Source: Siniperca chuatsi (Eukaryota > Chordata > Actinopteri > Centrarchiformes > Sinipercidae). Taken from it: DNA of 64,000 nucleotides. Below, piece after piece: positions 1 through 11,699 of this stretch. A model generated the notes under the pieces. That model saw only the letters and a program-made list of their open reading frames with translations. It was not told the DNA's origin and searched no databases. The stretch spans positions 1,306,128 to 1,370,127 of the forward strand of contig NC_058046.1 of NCBI RefSeq assembly GCF_020085105.1, given 5' to 3'. How positions within the stretch are numbered: position 1 is the first letter of the stretch; the number at the start of each line of letters is the position of its first letter. The position numbers were made by a program, and so were the translations under genes.

Positions 1-535
1 GAAGACTATCCAGAGAAACCCCGAGGACGACGTAGAAACATCTAAGAGACAATCAAGAGAAATCTTTAAGAAGATCTAGAAAAAAACTTTAAAGAAACAA
101 AACGAAGAAATCTTAAAAACAAAAGATCCCAAAGAAAATCTGGACACATTTTTAAGAACATTGAAAGAATGCCAAAGAGAAATCATCTATGAGAAACGTT
201 AACAAATCCAGAAAATCTCAGAGTAAACCTAAAGAAATCTAGAAAAATCTTTAAAAACGTTTACAGCCATCTTAAAGAAAACCAGGAGTGTAATTTAAGA
301 CATTTTGGAGGAAGACAATCTTTAAGAAAATCCAGATCAAGAACGTTTAGAGAAATCTGTCAGAAACGTTTAAGAAAGTTCTGGACAAATCTTTAAGAAT
401 AATCAGAGAAGCTAAAGGAATCTCCGATAAATGGCCGCAGATTTAAGAAACCTTAAAGACAATCTACAGAAATCCTGAAGTAAACTTACAGAAAAGTTCG
501 ACACGCAGTTCAAGAATCTGTGTTTTCTTTCCCTC
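1..535. repeat. Degenerate A-rich short-period tandem repeat
   Basis: Diverged variants of a word like AAGAAATCTTTAAGA recur every 15-40 bases throughout this stretch. Stops occur in all frames and no gene is visible. It looks like an old decayed tandem array; the left edge is cut by the window. Confidence 0.6.
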
Positions 536-936
536 CTGGAGCCGAACCTGATGAAAACCTCACGGTGAGTTCAGCGCCAGCTTCTGGATGTGGATCTGCC
601 AAGTGGGTTAAGATGTTCTGACCCACAGAGACTTGACCTGACATTCACGCTCACACCTGAGCTCTTTAAAAACAGGCCCGCCGTGGCAACCGGCCAATCA
701 GAAGACAACTGCAACCACACCTGACGCCTGTTCTCAGAACCAACCACGCGAATAACAACCCGACGAACTGTAACTGCGTTCAGTTCAAATACAGCGGACT
801 CATCATCGGCACGAATCTCCATTCTGCCCACAATGCGATCAGATATCAATATGATTATACTGTAAGAACGGAGTCAGAGCCAGCGGAGAAGCTACAGCTA
901 GCTCGGCTAACCCCGTTGGTCTTTCAGGTCGGAGCT
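536..936. other. Gene-free stretch, nothing recognised
   Basis: Mixed-composition sequence with a 92-codon minus-strand open frame (571-849) that has no recognisable domain. I see no convincing exon, RNA gene or repeat family here. Confidence 0.4.
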
Positions 937-1075
937 GCTGCCCCAAACACTCACTAAAGCACCAAATGTGGATTCATCCGCCGTTGAAAATAGTCCCCAA
1001 CAGATGCTCCTGTTAGTTTGATCAAAACTACAGCGAGCAGCTGTTAGAGGAAACGACTGAGGCTTTTTAAACAGG
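937..1075. repeat. Dispersed repeat, copy 1 of 2
   Basis: About 140 bases match 15164-15312 with only scattered differences. Both copies start near CTGCCCCAAACACTCACTA and end near GAGGCTTTTTAAA or its variant. The class of element is unknown. The second copy lies immediately downstream of the ercc6l stop codon. Confidence 0.75.
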
Positions 1076-1089
1076 AAACTATGCACAGC

Positions 1090-1660
1090 GGTGTGAAAAA
1101 GTGTTTGCCCGCTTCCTGATTTCTTTTTTTTTTTGCATGTTTGTCACACTTAAATGTTTCAGATCATCAAACAAATTTAAATATCAGTCAAAGATAACAC
1201 AAGTAAACACAAAATGCAGTTTTTAAATGAAGGCTGTTGTTATTAAGGCAAAACACAATCCAAACCTACATGGCCCTGTGTGAAAAAGTGATTGCCCCTA
1301 AACCTAATAACTGGTTGCTCCACCCTTAGCAGCAACAACTGCAATCAAGCGTTTGCAATAACTTGCAGTGAGTCTTTTACAGCGCTGTGGAGGAGTTTTG
1401 GCCCACTCATCTTTGCAGAATTGTTGTAATTCAGCCACATTGGAGGGTTTTCGAGCATGAACTGCCTTTTTAAGGTCACGCCACAGCATCTCAATAGGAT
1501 TCAGGTCAGGACTTTGACTAGGCCGCTCCAAAGTCTCCATTTTGTTCTTCTTCAGCCGTTCAGAGACGCCACAACAAAGAACTGCAGGCCTCACTCGCCT
1601 CAGTTAAGGTCAGCGTTCATGACTCCGCCGTAAGAAAGAGACTGCGAGGTGTTTTTAAAG
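1090..1660 (-). mobile_element. Tc1/mariner-type transposon remnant
   Basis: Read on the minus strand, 1304-1594 encodes the C-terminal end of a Tc1-like transposase. It contains PSQSPDLNPIEMLW, which carries the last acidic residue of the DDE catalytic triad, followed by the typical tail ending in AAKGGATSY. Downstream noncoding sequence with GTGTGAAAAAGTG motifs (about 1095 and 1278) resembles the end of such an element. The frame breaks upstream of about 1560, and the first two catalytic acids and the DNA-binding domain are missing. This is a dead, 5'-truncated copy. Confidence 0.85.
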
Positions 1661-2014
1661 ATTTACGTCTTCAGCAGGAACCGATGGGCTCGGAGCTGAG
1701 AGCCGCAGACAGGTGGGGTAATTTCACGGACGTGTCCTCCTCATTTTCAAGGTTTCAGTTTGAGTTACGAACTAAAATCTCTCTCGGGAGAAGCTTTCGC
1801 TCTGCCCAGCTGCCAAAGAGGGCTGCTGTCAAAAAGTATTACGATGCGTTCACAGTAGTTACGCTTTGCAAGGGCTACGTGGATGCTACTAGCTCTACCC
1901 TGTGATTGGTGGAGGTTATACCTGCAGCCTGAGAGGAAGACCTGCAGACACTACTCAGGGATGTAAATACACAAACTTCTCTGCACGTTTTTCCAGTAAA
2001 AAAAAAACCCCAAC
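1661..2014. other. Gene-free stretch, nothing recognised
   Basis: Small plus-strand open frames (1684-1905, 1902-2186) show no domain or splice structure that would support a gene. The second runs into a LINE tail. Confidence 0.4.
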
Positions 2015-2275
2015 TGAACGTATTATTCATACCTCCATTACTGCTGCTGCACCTCTGCTTATTACTTATATTATTACATTGTATTATTATACCGTATTAT
2101 CATCATCAACCGGTAAACCCACCTGGTACTTAATTTACTTTCTGACCTGTTTTATAGTTTTTATAGTGTATAATATTTTTTGCTAGTACTTCCTCCTGTG
2201 TGCACTGACGTAAAGGCGAGCTGCTGTAACAAAGAGTTTCCCTTCGGGGATCAATAAAGGATTTCTGATTCTGTA
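2015..2275 (+). mobile_element. Rex1-like LINE, 3' end fragment
   Basis: This matches, in the opposite orientation, the 3' end of the Rex1-like element at 41586-42340. Shared parts include the CATCATCAACCGGTAAACCC stretch, the phrase TGTGCACTGACGTAAAGG, and the terminal GGGGATCAATAAAG followed by TTCTGATTCTG. Only the 3' untranslated end remains, with no reverse-transcriptase coding. Confidence 0.8.
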
Positions 2276-2292
2276 ATAAATGTTATTATTTG

Positions 2293-2294
<2 letters not shown>

Positions 2295-2332
<38 letters not shown>
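2295..2332. repeat. (AT)n microsatellite
   Basis: Uninterrupted alternating AT directly downstream of the LINE tail. Confidence 0.9.
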
Positions 2333-2335
<3 letters not shown>

Positions 2336-2484
2336 CTGAGATTTGTTAACAAGAAGAAGAAGACGTGTCTGAACGTGTGAATGTGCAGATTTTGTGTCTC
2401 GGAGCTGAAGATTTCTTCATGTTGTTGAAACGTGGAGAAAAAACACAGAGTGAGTCATCATTCAGGGAAACAGCGCTGCTCCAG

Positions 2485-2489
2485 CTGTG

Positions 2490-2561
<72 letters not shown>
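2485..2561. repeat. (TG)n microsatellite
   Basis: Nearly perfect TG dinucleotide run. Open frames across it in both directions (poly-Val/Cys or poly-His/Thr) are artefacts of the repeat. Confidence 0.95.
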
Positions 2562-2563
<2 letters not shown>

Positions 2564-2669
2564 CTGAACAGTGAAAGTCGCTGCTGGTTCCTGTAAATGT
2601 AATCACTCGGATTCATTCAGACTCTCTGGATGTTTTGAGTGTTTCTGTCTCAGCTCACTGCTCACAGTC

Positions 2670-2670
<1 letters not shown>

Positions 2671-2702
<32 letters not shown>

Positions 2703-2941
2703 CAGATACGTTTACAAATACACACAAATACACATCAGCTGCACACACACACACACACACACACACACTCGCTGTCAGACTCGAGTGTTAAACAGGGTTT
2801 TCTTCCTGTCGGTGTTGGAGCTGAAGGACTCGGCTCTGAGCCCGGCGGCCGACGAAACTAAGCTGCTTAACGCTCAACCTGCCTGAACGGGACGCCAATA
2901 CACACACACACACAATCTGAAAACACACACACACACACAAT

Positions 2942-2981
<40 letters not shown>
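2671..2981. repeat. Cluster of (CA)n microsatellites
   Basis: CA runs at about 2671-2702, 2743-2769, 2899-2912, 2922-2938 and 2948-2980. The last three are separated by copies of a short AATCTGAAAA spacer, so a CA-plus-spacer unit was itself duplicated in tandem. Confidence 0.9.
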
Positions 2982-2982
<1 letters not shown>

Positions 2983-2999
2983 AAAGGAGAGCTGGTGGC

Positions 3000-3469
3000 T
3001 CAGCACTCCCTGAAGACAAAGACCAACAGATCGATATCCACCGACACGTTTCAGGCGGATACGAAGAGAAATGAATCTCGGCGCCGGGAGCTAATGCGCG
3101 TTTCATGACCCAGAAATAAAAACAACATTCATGAGTAATTCCTCAATCCAACAAATCCTCCAACAAACACCTTTAATGGCCTTCGACGACGACATTTTGT
3201 CAAAGGTTCTGCAGGGTCTGCTGGTCAGAAGCAGAAAACATCCATTACAGTGTTTCGGGTTTACAGGTGAGGCGGCTGCGTCTGCGCTACAAACCGCAGG
3301 GCCAGGCAGGGAGGCTCTAACGAAAGACCCTGCCCAGGTGCATCATGGGGAATGTAGGATCCAGTGTTTCGACTAAAAGTCAGGATATCTCCACCTCTGC
3401 TGCTCAAGTTTGATGTTTGTTTTTAATCTGTGCGTCCACCATCTTCATGGAGGAGACACTGAATCTCTG
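3000..3469. other. Gene-free stretch, nothing recognised
   Basis: No recognisable exon or repeat family. An 81-codon plus-strand frame (3131-3376) has no identifiable domain. Confidence 0.4.
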
Positions 3470-6400
3470 CAGTACCTTAAACTCTACGCACCTTTAAATC
3501 TGCACACCTTAAACTCTACACACCTTTAAACTCTACACACCTTTAAACTCTACACGCCTTAAACTCTACACACCTTAAACTCTACACACCTTTAAACTCT
3601 ACACACCTTAAACTCTACGCACCTTTAAATCTGCACACCTTAAACTCTACACACCTTTAAACTCTACACACCTTTAAACTCTACACGCCTTAAACTCTAC
3701 ACACCTTAAACTCTACACACCTTTAAATCTGCACACCTTAAACTCTACACAAGTTAAATCTACACACCTTAAACTCTGCACACCTTTAAACTCTACACAC
3801 CTTTAAACTCTACACACCTTTAAACTCTACACACCTTAAACTCTACACACCTTTAAACTCTACACACCTTTAAACTCACACCTTAAACTCTACACACCTT
3901 TAAACTCTACACACCTTAAACTCTAAATTAAACTCTACACACCTTAAACTCTACACAAGTTAAATCTACACCTTTAAACTCTACACCTCTACACAAAACT
4001 CTACACACCTTTAAACTCTACACACCTTAAACTCTACACACCTTAAACTCTACACACCTTAAACTCTATTAAATCTACACACACACCTTTAAACTCTACA
4101 CACCTTTAAACTCTACACACCTTTCTGCACACCTTTAAACTCTACACACCTTTAAACTCTACACACCTTTAAACTCTACATTAAATCTACACACCTTTAA
4201 ACTCTACACACCTTAAACTCTACACAAGTTAAATCTACACACCTTAAACTCTGCACACCTTTAAACTCTGCACACCTTTAAACTCTACACACCTTTAAAC
4301 TCTACACACCTTTAAACTCTACACACCTTAAACTCTACACAAATTAAATCTACACACCTTTAAACTCTACACACCTTAAACTCTACACACCTTAAACTCT
4401 GCACACCTTTAAACTCTACACACCTTTAAACTCTACACACCTTAAACTCTACACACCTTTAAACTCTACACACCTTAAACTCTGCACACCTTTAAATCTG
4501 CACACCTTAAACTCTACACACCTTTAAACTCTACACACCTTTAAATCTGCACACCTTAAACTCTACACACCTTAAACTCCACACACCTTTAAATCTACAC
4601 ACCTTAAACTCTACACACTTTAAATCTACACACCTTAAACTCTACACACTTTAAACTCTCTACACACCTTAAACTCTACACACTTTAAACTCTACACACC
4701 TTAAACTCTACACACCTTTAAATCTGCACACCTTAAACTCTACACACCTTTAAACTCTACACACCTTTAAACTCTACACACCTTAAACTCTACACACCTT
4801 AAACTCTACACACCTTTAAATCTACACACCTTAAACTCTACACAAGTTAAATCTACACACCTTAAACTCTGCACACCTTTAAACTCTACACACCTTTAAA
4901 CTCTACACACCTTTAAACTCTACACACTTTAAACTCTACACACCTTAAAACTCTACACAAGTTACTACACACACTTAAACTCTACACAAGTTAAACTCTA
5001 CACACCTTAAACTCTACACACCTTAAACTCTACACAAGTTAAATCTACACACCTTAAACTCTGCACACCTTTAAACTCTGCACACCTTTAAACTCTACAC
5101 ACCTTTAAACTCTACACACCTTTAAACTCTACACAAATTAAATCTACACACCTTTAAACTCTACACACCTTAAACTCTACACAAGTTAAATCTACACACC
5201 TTAAACTCTGCACACCTTTAAACTCTGCACACCTTTAAACTCTACACACCTTTAAACTCTACACAAACTCTACACACCTTTAAACTCTACACACCTTAAA
5301 CTCTACACAAATTAAATCTACACACCTTTAAACTCTACACACCTTAAACTCTACACACCTTAAACTCTACACACCTTAAACTCTACACACCTTTAAACTC
5401 TACACACCTTAAACTCTACACACCTTCAAACTCTACACACCTTAAACTCTGCACACCTTTAAATCTGCACACCTTAAACTCTACACACCTTTAAACTCTA
5501 CACACCTTTAAATCTGCACACCTTAAACTCTACACACCTTAAACTCCACACACCTTTAAATCTACACACCTTAAACTCTACACACCTTTAAATCTACACA
5601 CCTTAAACTCTACACACCTTTAAACTCTACACACCTTTAAATCTACACACCTTAAACTCTGCACACCTTTAAACTCTACACACCTTAAACTCTACACACC
5701 TTAAACTCTACACACCTTTAAATCTGCACACCTTAAACTCTACACACCTTAAACTCCACACACCTTTAAACTCTACACACCTTTAAACTCTACACGCCTT
5801 AAACTCTACACACCTTAAACTCTACACACCTTTAAACTCTACACACCTTAAACTCTACGCACCTTTAAATCTGCACACCTTAAACTCTACACACCTTTAA
5901 ACTCTACACACCTTTAAACTCTACACGCCTTAAACTCTACACACCTTAAACTCTACACACCTTTAAATCTGCACACCTTAAACTCTACACAAGTTAAATC
6001 TACACACCTTAAACTCTGCACACCTTTAAACTCTACACACCTTTAAACTCTACACACCTTTAAACTCTACACACCTTAAACTCTACACACCTTTAAACTC
6101 TACACACCTTAAACTCTACACAAGTTAAATCTACACACCTTAAACTCTACACACCTTTAAACTCTACACACCTTAAACTCTACACACCTTAAACTCTACA
6201 CACCTTAAACTCTACACAAGTTAAATCTACACACCTTAAACTCTGCACACCTTTAAACTCTGCACACCTTTAAACTCTACACACCTTTAAACTCTACACA
6301 CCTTTAAACTCTACACAAATTAAATCTACACACCTTTAAACTCTACACACCTTAAACTCTACACAAGTTAAATCTACACACCTTAAACTCTGCACACCTT

Positions 6401-8130
6401 TAAACTCTGCACACCTTTAAACTCTACACACCTTTAAACTCTACACACCTTTAAACTCTACACACCTTTAAACTCTACACACCTTAAACTCTACACAAAT
6501 TAAATCTACACACCTTTAAACTCTACACACCTTAAACTCTACACACCTTAAACTCTACACACCTTAAACTCTGCACACCTTTAAACTCTACACACCTTTA
6601 AACTCTACACACCTTAAACTCTACACACCTTTAAACTCTACACACCTTAAACTCTGCACACCTTTAAATCTGCACACCTTAAACTCTACACACCTTTAAA
6701 CTCTACACACCTTTAAATCTGCACACCTTAAACTCTACACACCTTAAACTCCACACACCTTTAAATCTACACACCTTAAACTCTACACACCTTTAAATCT
6801 ACACACCTTAAACTCTACACACCTTTAAACTCTACACACCTTTAAATCTACACACCTTAAACTCTGCACACCTTTAAACTCTACACACCTTAAACTCTAC
6901 ACACCTTAAACTCTACACACCTTTAAATCTGCACACCTTAAACTCTACACACCTTAAACTCTTAAATCTGCACACCTTAAACTCTACAAAACTCTACACA
7001 CCTTTAAACTCTACACACCTTTAAACTCTACACACCTTTAAACTCTACACACCTTTAAACTCTACACACCTTAAACTCTACACACCTTTAAACTCACACC
7101 TTAAACTCTACACACCTTTAAATCTAACACCTCTCTGCACACCTTTAAACTCTACACACCTTTAAACTCTACACACCTTAAACTCTGCACACCTTTAAAC
7201 TCTACACACCTTTAAACTCTACACACAAACTCTTTTAAATCTGCACACCTTAAACTCTACACACCTTAAACTCCACACACCTTTAAATCTACACACCTTA
7301 AACTCTACACACCTTTAAATCTACACACCTTAAACTCTACACACCTTTAAACTCTACACACCTTTAAATCTACACACCTTAAACTCTGCACACCTTTAAA
7401 CTCTACACACCTTAAACTCTACACACCTTAAACTCTGCACACCTTTAAACTCTACACACCTTAAACTCTGCACACCTTTAAATCTGCACACCTTTAAACT
7501 CTACACACCTTTAAACTCTACACACCTTTAAACTCTACACACCTTAAACTCTGCACACCTTTAAACTCTACACACCTTTAAACTCTACACACCTTTAAAC
7601 TCTACACACCTTAAACTCTGCACACCTTTAAACTCTACACACCTTTAAACTCTACACACCTTTAAACTCTACACACCTTAAACTCTGCACACCTTTAAAT
7701 CTACACACCTTAAACTCTACACACCTTTAAATCTACACACCTTAAACTCTACACACCTTTAAACTCTACACACCTTTAAACTCTACACACCTTAAACTCT
7801 GCACACCTTAAACTCTACACACCTTAAACTCTACACACCTTAAACTACACACCTTAAACTCTACACACCTTAAACTCTACACACCTTAAACTACACACCT
7901 TAAACTCTACACACCTTAAACTCTACACACCTTAAACTACACACCTTAAACTCTACACACCTTAAACTACACACCTTAAACTCTACACACCTTAAACTCT
8001 GCACACCTTAAACTCTACACACCTTAAACTCTACACACCTTAAACTACACACCTTAAACTCTACACACCTTAAACTACACACCTTTAAACTCTACACACC
8101 TTAAACTCTGCACACATTTAAATCTACACA
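3470..8130. repeat. 4.6-kb satellite of 16/17-bp units
   Basis: The region is built almost entirely from CTTAAACTCTACACAC (16 bp) and CTTTAAACTCTACACAC (17 bp) units. Recurring variants have TCTGCACAC, CTCCACACAC, TCTACACAAG or CTCTACACGC. Variant units recur in the same order at distant positions (for example 3535-3880 and 5776-6090), which shows higher-order structure. From about 7830 to 8080 a shorter form, CCTTAAACTACACA, alternates regularly with the full unit. There is no coding potential. Confidence 0.97.
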
Positions 8131-8504
8131 CCTTTAAATCTACGCGTGTTGCTTGTTGCCGTCCTGAATCGACGGCAGCAACATCGTAACACAATATATG
8201 AACACATATTTCACGACCTGTTGTGTCTGAGTCCACATGTTTAAAGTTGTGTCTGCCAACACTTAAAACCAGGGCTGCACACTTAATCCAAATATTATCG
8301 AAATCGCAATGTGGCCAGGTGCGATATCCGAACGGCAGAAGCTGCAGTTTTTTGATGAAGGTAAAATGCGACAAACAGCTTTGTAACGGCGTGCTGTGCT
8401 GCTGCAGAGACGCCGCGGCCTGCACATCTGGTTCTCCAGATGTCACAAAACAGACCCCAACAAATGTCACATCGCTAACTCCCACTAATCGTGAATCACA
8501 TCAC
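8131..8504. other. Gene-free stretch between satellite and MITE
   Basis: Unique-looking sequence with overlapping open frames on both strands (8075-8485 minus, 8223-8552 plus). Neither shows a recognisable domain, a signal peptide or splice sites that would connect it to an exon. Confidence 0.4.
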
Positions 8505-8869
8505 AATCGTACAATACTTGTACTAAGTACAGTTTTGAGGTATTTTACTTGAGTATTTCCATTTCATGACACTTTCTACATCTCAGAGGGAAATACTGCA
8601 CTTTTTACTTCACTGCATTTATCTGACGGCTTTAGTTACTTTACACATTAAGATTTTACATATAAAAACAACATATGATCAGTTTATAAAATACAGTTTG
8701 TTAAAGGTGAAACCAGCGGCTGCTCTAGTTTGTCTCAGTTGTTTATGAGTTGTTGTCTAAACTTTTCAGATGGTTTCATTTAAATAACAGTTCGAATCCC
8801 AAAGAGATCAAATGATCAAATAAACACTTTCACTAAAAACATCAGAGAAAAGTCCAAAATATTAATAGA

Positions 8870-8992
8870 AATATATATTTCAAAACTGTGTTTCTTCTTC
8901 TTTCATCTCCCATTAATCATCTCACGACCCCTCAGATTTATCTGGTGACCTTTTAGAGGAGCCCGACCCCTAGGTTGGTAACCACTGGACTA
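8870..8992. mobile_element. Nested MITE with CAGTGGTTNCCAACC-type end
   Basis: Read on the minus strand this begins CCAGTGGTTACCAACCTAGG and continues through GATAAATCTGAGGGGTCGTG, a repeat type common in fish and likely hAT-derived. Its inner edge abuts the 29-bp minisatellite. The same junction exists at 24435-24445 in the opposite orientation. Confidence 0.7.
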
Positions 8993-10432
8993 AACTAGCT
9001 AACTGTGTGTAAAGTAGCTAAAACTAGCTAACTGTGTATAAAGTAGCTAAAACTAGCTAACTGTGTATAAAGTAGTTAAAACTAGCTAACTGTGTATAAA
9101 GTAGCTAAAACTAGCTGTGTATAAAGTAGCTAAAACTAGCTAACTGTGTATAAAGTAGTTAAAATAGCTAACTGTGTATAAAGCAGTTAAAACTAGCTAA
9201 CTGTGTATAAAGTAGTTAAAATAGCTAACTGTGTATAAAGTAGTTAAAACTAGCTAACTGTGCATAAAGTAGCTAAAACTAGCTAACTGTGTATAAAGTA
9301 GCTAAAACTAGCTAACTGTGTATAAAGTAGTTAAAACTAGCTAACTGTGTATAAAGTAGCTAAAACTAGCTGTGTATAAAGTAGCTAAAACTAGCTAACT
9401 GTGTATAAAGTAGTTAAAATAGCTAACTGTGTATAAAGCAGTTAAAACTAGCTAACTGTGTATAAAGTAGTTAAAATAGCTAACTGTGTATAAAGTAGTT
9501 AAAACTAGCTAACTGTGTATAAAGTAGCTAAAACTAGCTAACTGTGTATAAAGTAGCTAAAACTAGCTGTGTATAAAGTAGCTAAAACTAGCTAACTGTG
9601 TATAAAGTAGTTAAAATAGCTAACTGTGTATAAAGTAGTTAAAATAGCTAACTGTATATAAAGTAGTTAAAACTAGCTAACTGTGTATAAAGTAGTTAAA
9701 ATAGCTAACTGTATATAAAGTAGTTAAAACTAGCTAACTGTGTATAAAGTAGTTAAAACTAGCTAACTGTGTATAAAGTAGTTAAAACTAGCTAACTGTG
9801 TATAAAGTAGCTAAAACTAGCTAACTGTATATAAAGTAGCTAAAACTAGCTAACTGTATATAAAGTAGTTAAAACTAGCTAACTGTATATAAAGTAGCTA
9901 AAACTAGCTAACTGTGTATAAAGTAGCTAAAACTAGCTAACTGTGTATAAAGTAGTTAAAATAGCTAACTATGTATAAAGTAGTTAAAATAGCTAACTGT
10001 ATATAAAGTAGTTAAAACTAGCTAACTGTGTATAAAGTAGTTAAAATAGCTAACTGTATATAAAGTAGTTAAAACTAGCTAACTGTGTATAAAGTAGTTA
10101 AAACTAGCTAACTGTGTATAAAGTAGCTAAAACTAGCTAACTGTATATAAAGTAGCTAAAACTAGCTAACTGTATATAAAGTAGTTAAAACTAGCTAACT
10201 GTATATAAAGTAGCTAAAACTAGCTAACTGTGTATAAAGTAGTTAAAACTAGCTAACTGTGTATAAAGTAGTTAAAACTAGCTAACTGTGTATAAAGTAG
10301 CTAAAACTAGCTAACTGTGTATAAAGCAGTTAAAACTAGCTAACTGTGTATAAAGTAGCTAAAACTAGCTAACTGTATATAAAGTAGTTAAAACTAGCTA
10401 ACTGTATATAAAGTAGCTAAAACTAGCTAACT
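8990..10432. repeat. 29-bp minisatellite, array 1
   Basis: About 50 tandem copies of a 29-bp unit, ACTAGCTAACTGTGTATAAA followed by GTAGCTAAA. Internal variants include GTAGTT for GTAGCT, GTATATAAA for GTGTATAAA, and units shortened by loss of CTAA. The same unit forms arrays at 23763-24435 and 63515-64000, both in reverse orientation. Confidence 0.97.
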
Positions 10433-10879
10433 GAGTGCTACTTCATCAGTTTTAATAATCTAATAATGTAAAATATAATAATACATAATTTGTGGAACAA
10501 GTATTTTTACTTTTGATACATTTTACACAGAAAACCTTTAATGAGTTTCTAACTTGTTACATTGTTATATAAAGTACGGTGGTTAAAATCCGCTCCACCT
10601 CGAGCGGCTAACACATTAATAGTAATAATAATCGGGTAATATCGTATATGATACGGTAGCGTCACAATGACAGGAGCCATTCTGCTGCCTAATGAGTACT
10701 TTTGATGCTTTTAGTTGCTAATACTTCTAATACTTTTACTTAAGCAACATTCTGAATGCAGGACTTGAGTATATTTACATTGTGACGTTGCTACTTTTAC
10801 TGAAGTAAAAGATCTGAATACTTCAGTGTAGTATTTTACGATTTAGAAAAGTACAACATATACTGTAGTTGCAGTACAG

Positions 10880-11170
10880 CAAATATTCATTCATCATTGA
10901 TTAGCATAATAGTTTAATTTACAATAGAACAGCACTATGTAATGTAGTATAAAGTGCAGTATAGTAGAGTATAGTAAAGTATAGTATAGTGTTGTATTGT
11001 AGTACAGTGTGGTACAGTGGAGTAATGTACAGTACAGTGTAGAAGAAATAAATATAGTGTAGTACTACACACTACAGCACCGTGTCGTACCGTACAGAGG
11101 TTATGTAGTACTGTACAGTACAGTACATACATTATAAAGTACTACAGTGTAGTACATTATGTAGTACTGT
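10880..11170. repeat. AGTAC/AGTATAGT low-complexity tract
   Basis: Irregular repetition of AGTAC, AGTATAGT and TGTAGTAC words that are close to self-complementary. No gene is visible. Confidence 0.7.
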
Positions 11171-11262
11171 ACATTAAAAAGTAGTAGAGTATAATACAGT
11201 GTTGCAGTGTAATGAGGTACAGAGCAAACGAAAGATGAGACACACACACCTGTCCATCATCC

Positions 11263-11600
11263 TCACCTTCCTCACCCTCAGTTTACTCATCATCCTCCTC
11301 ACCCTCAGTTTACTCATCATCATCCTCACCCTCAGTGTACTCCTCACCCTCCTCACCCTCAGAGTACTCATCATCCTCCTCACCCTCAGTTTACTCATCA
11401 TCCTCCTCACCCTCAGTGTACTCACCCTCCTCACCCTCAGTTTACTCATCATCCTCCTCACCCTCACCCTCCTCACCCTCAGAGTACTCATCACCCTCCT
11501 CACCCTCAGTGTACTCACCCTCACCTTCCTCACCCTCAGTGTACTCACCCTCCTCACCCTCAGTGTACTGCCCTTCCTCCCCCTCCTCCCCCTCCCTCAC
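11263..11600. repeat. CTCACCCTCAGT minisatellite
   Basis: Tandem units combine CTCACCCTCAGTGTACTC or its TTTACTCATCATC variant with CTCCTCACC. Several frames stay open across it and give Ser/Pro/Tyr-rich or Leu/Thr-rich conceptual peptides, which follow from the repeat. It begins directly at the donor side of the exon proposed at 11601-11676. Confidence 0.85.
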
Positions 11601-11676
11601 CTCTGCAGTGTGAGTTTCCGATCAGCAGCAGCAGGCAGCAGATCTCCAGCAGCTCCACTCTGCCTCCCATCTTCAT
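11601..11676 (-). CDS. Possible first coding exon with a signal peptide
   Basis: On the minus strand an ATG at 11676 opens a short frame beginning MKMGGRVELLEICCLLLLIG and continuing NSHCR. This is a short charged start followed by a hydrophobic core, as in a secretory signal peptide. The exon would end at a good splice donor (CTGCAGAG, then GTGAGG at 11600). The rest of the gene would lie further left or outside the window; I found no partner exon in 1-11600, which is mostly satellite. A (GAA)n run precedes the ATG, and TCCTCCAGCAG just upstream of it could instead be a splice acceptor, making this a second exon. The protein is not identified, and the call could be a chance frame. Confidence 0.35.
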
Positions 11677-11699
11677 CTTCTTCTTCTTCTTCTTCTTCT

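Larger units (their letters stand above)
8505..10860. mobile_element. hAT-like MITE, expanded by an internal minisatellite
   Basis: The left part (8505-8700) carries family words such as TTTGAGGTATTTTACTTGAG, CATCTCAGAGGGAAATACTG and ATCTGACGGCTTTAGTTACT. The right part (about 10560-10860) carries CTCCACCTCGAGCGGCTAAC and TACTTTTACTGAAGTAAAAG. These words occur in the same order in other copies in this window (12303, 51206, 52505, 53210, 60505). Between them lie a second inserted MITE and a 1.4-kb minisatellite. The element codes for nothing. Assignment to hAT rests on its terminal repeats and is an inference. Confidence 0.75.

Noticed and set aside
2346-3106. Poly-His/Thr and poly-Val/Cys frames
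   Set aside because: Translations of CA/TG microsatellites.
8783-8800. AGTTCGAATCCC resembling a tRNA T-loop (B box)
   Set aside because: No A box at the right distance and no cloverleaf can be formed around it.
3470-10432. CRISPR-like regular repeats
   Set aside because: The units are directly tandem with no unique spacers, and the DNA is clearly from a vertebrate.
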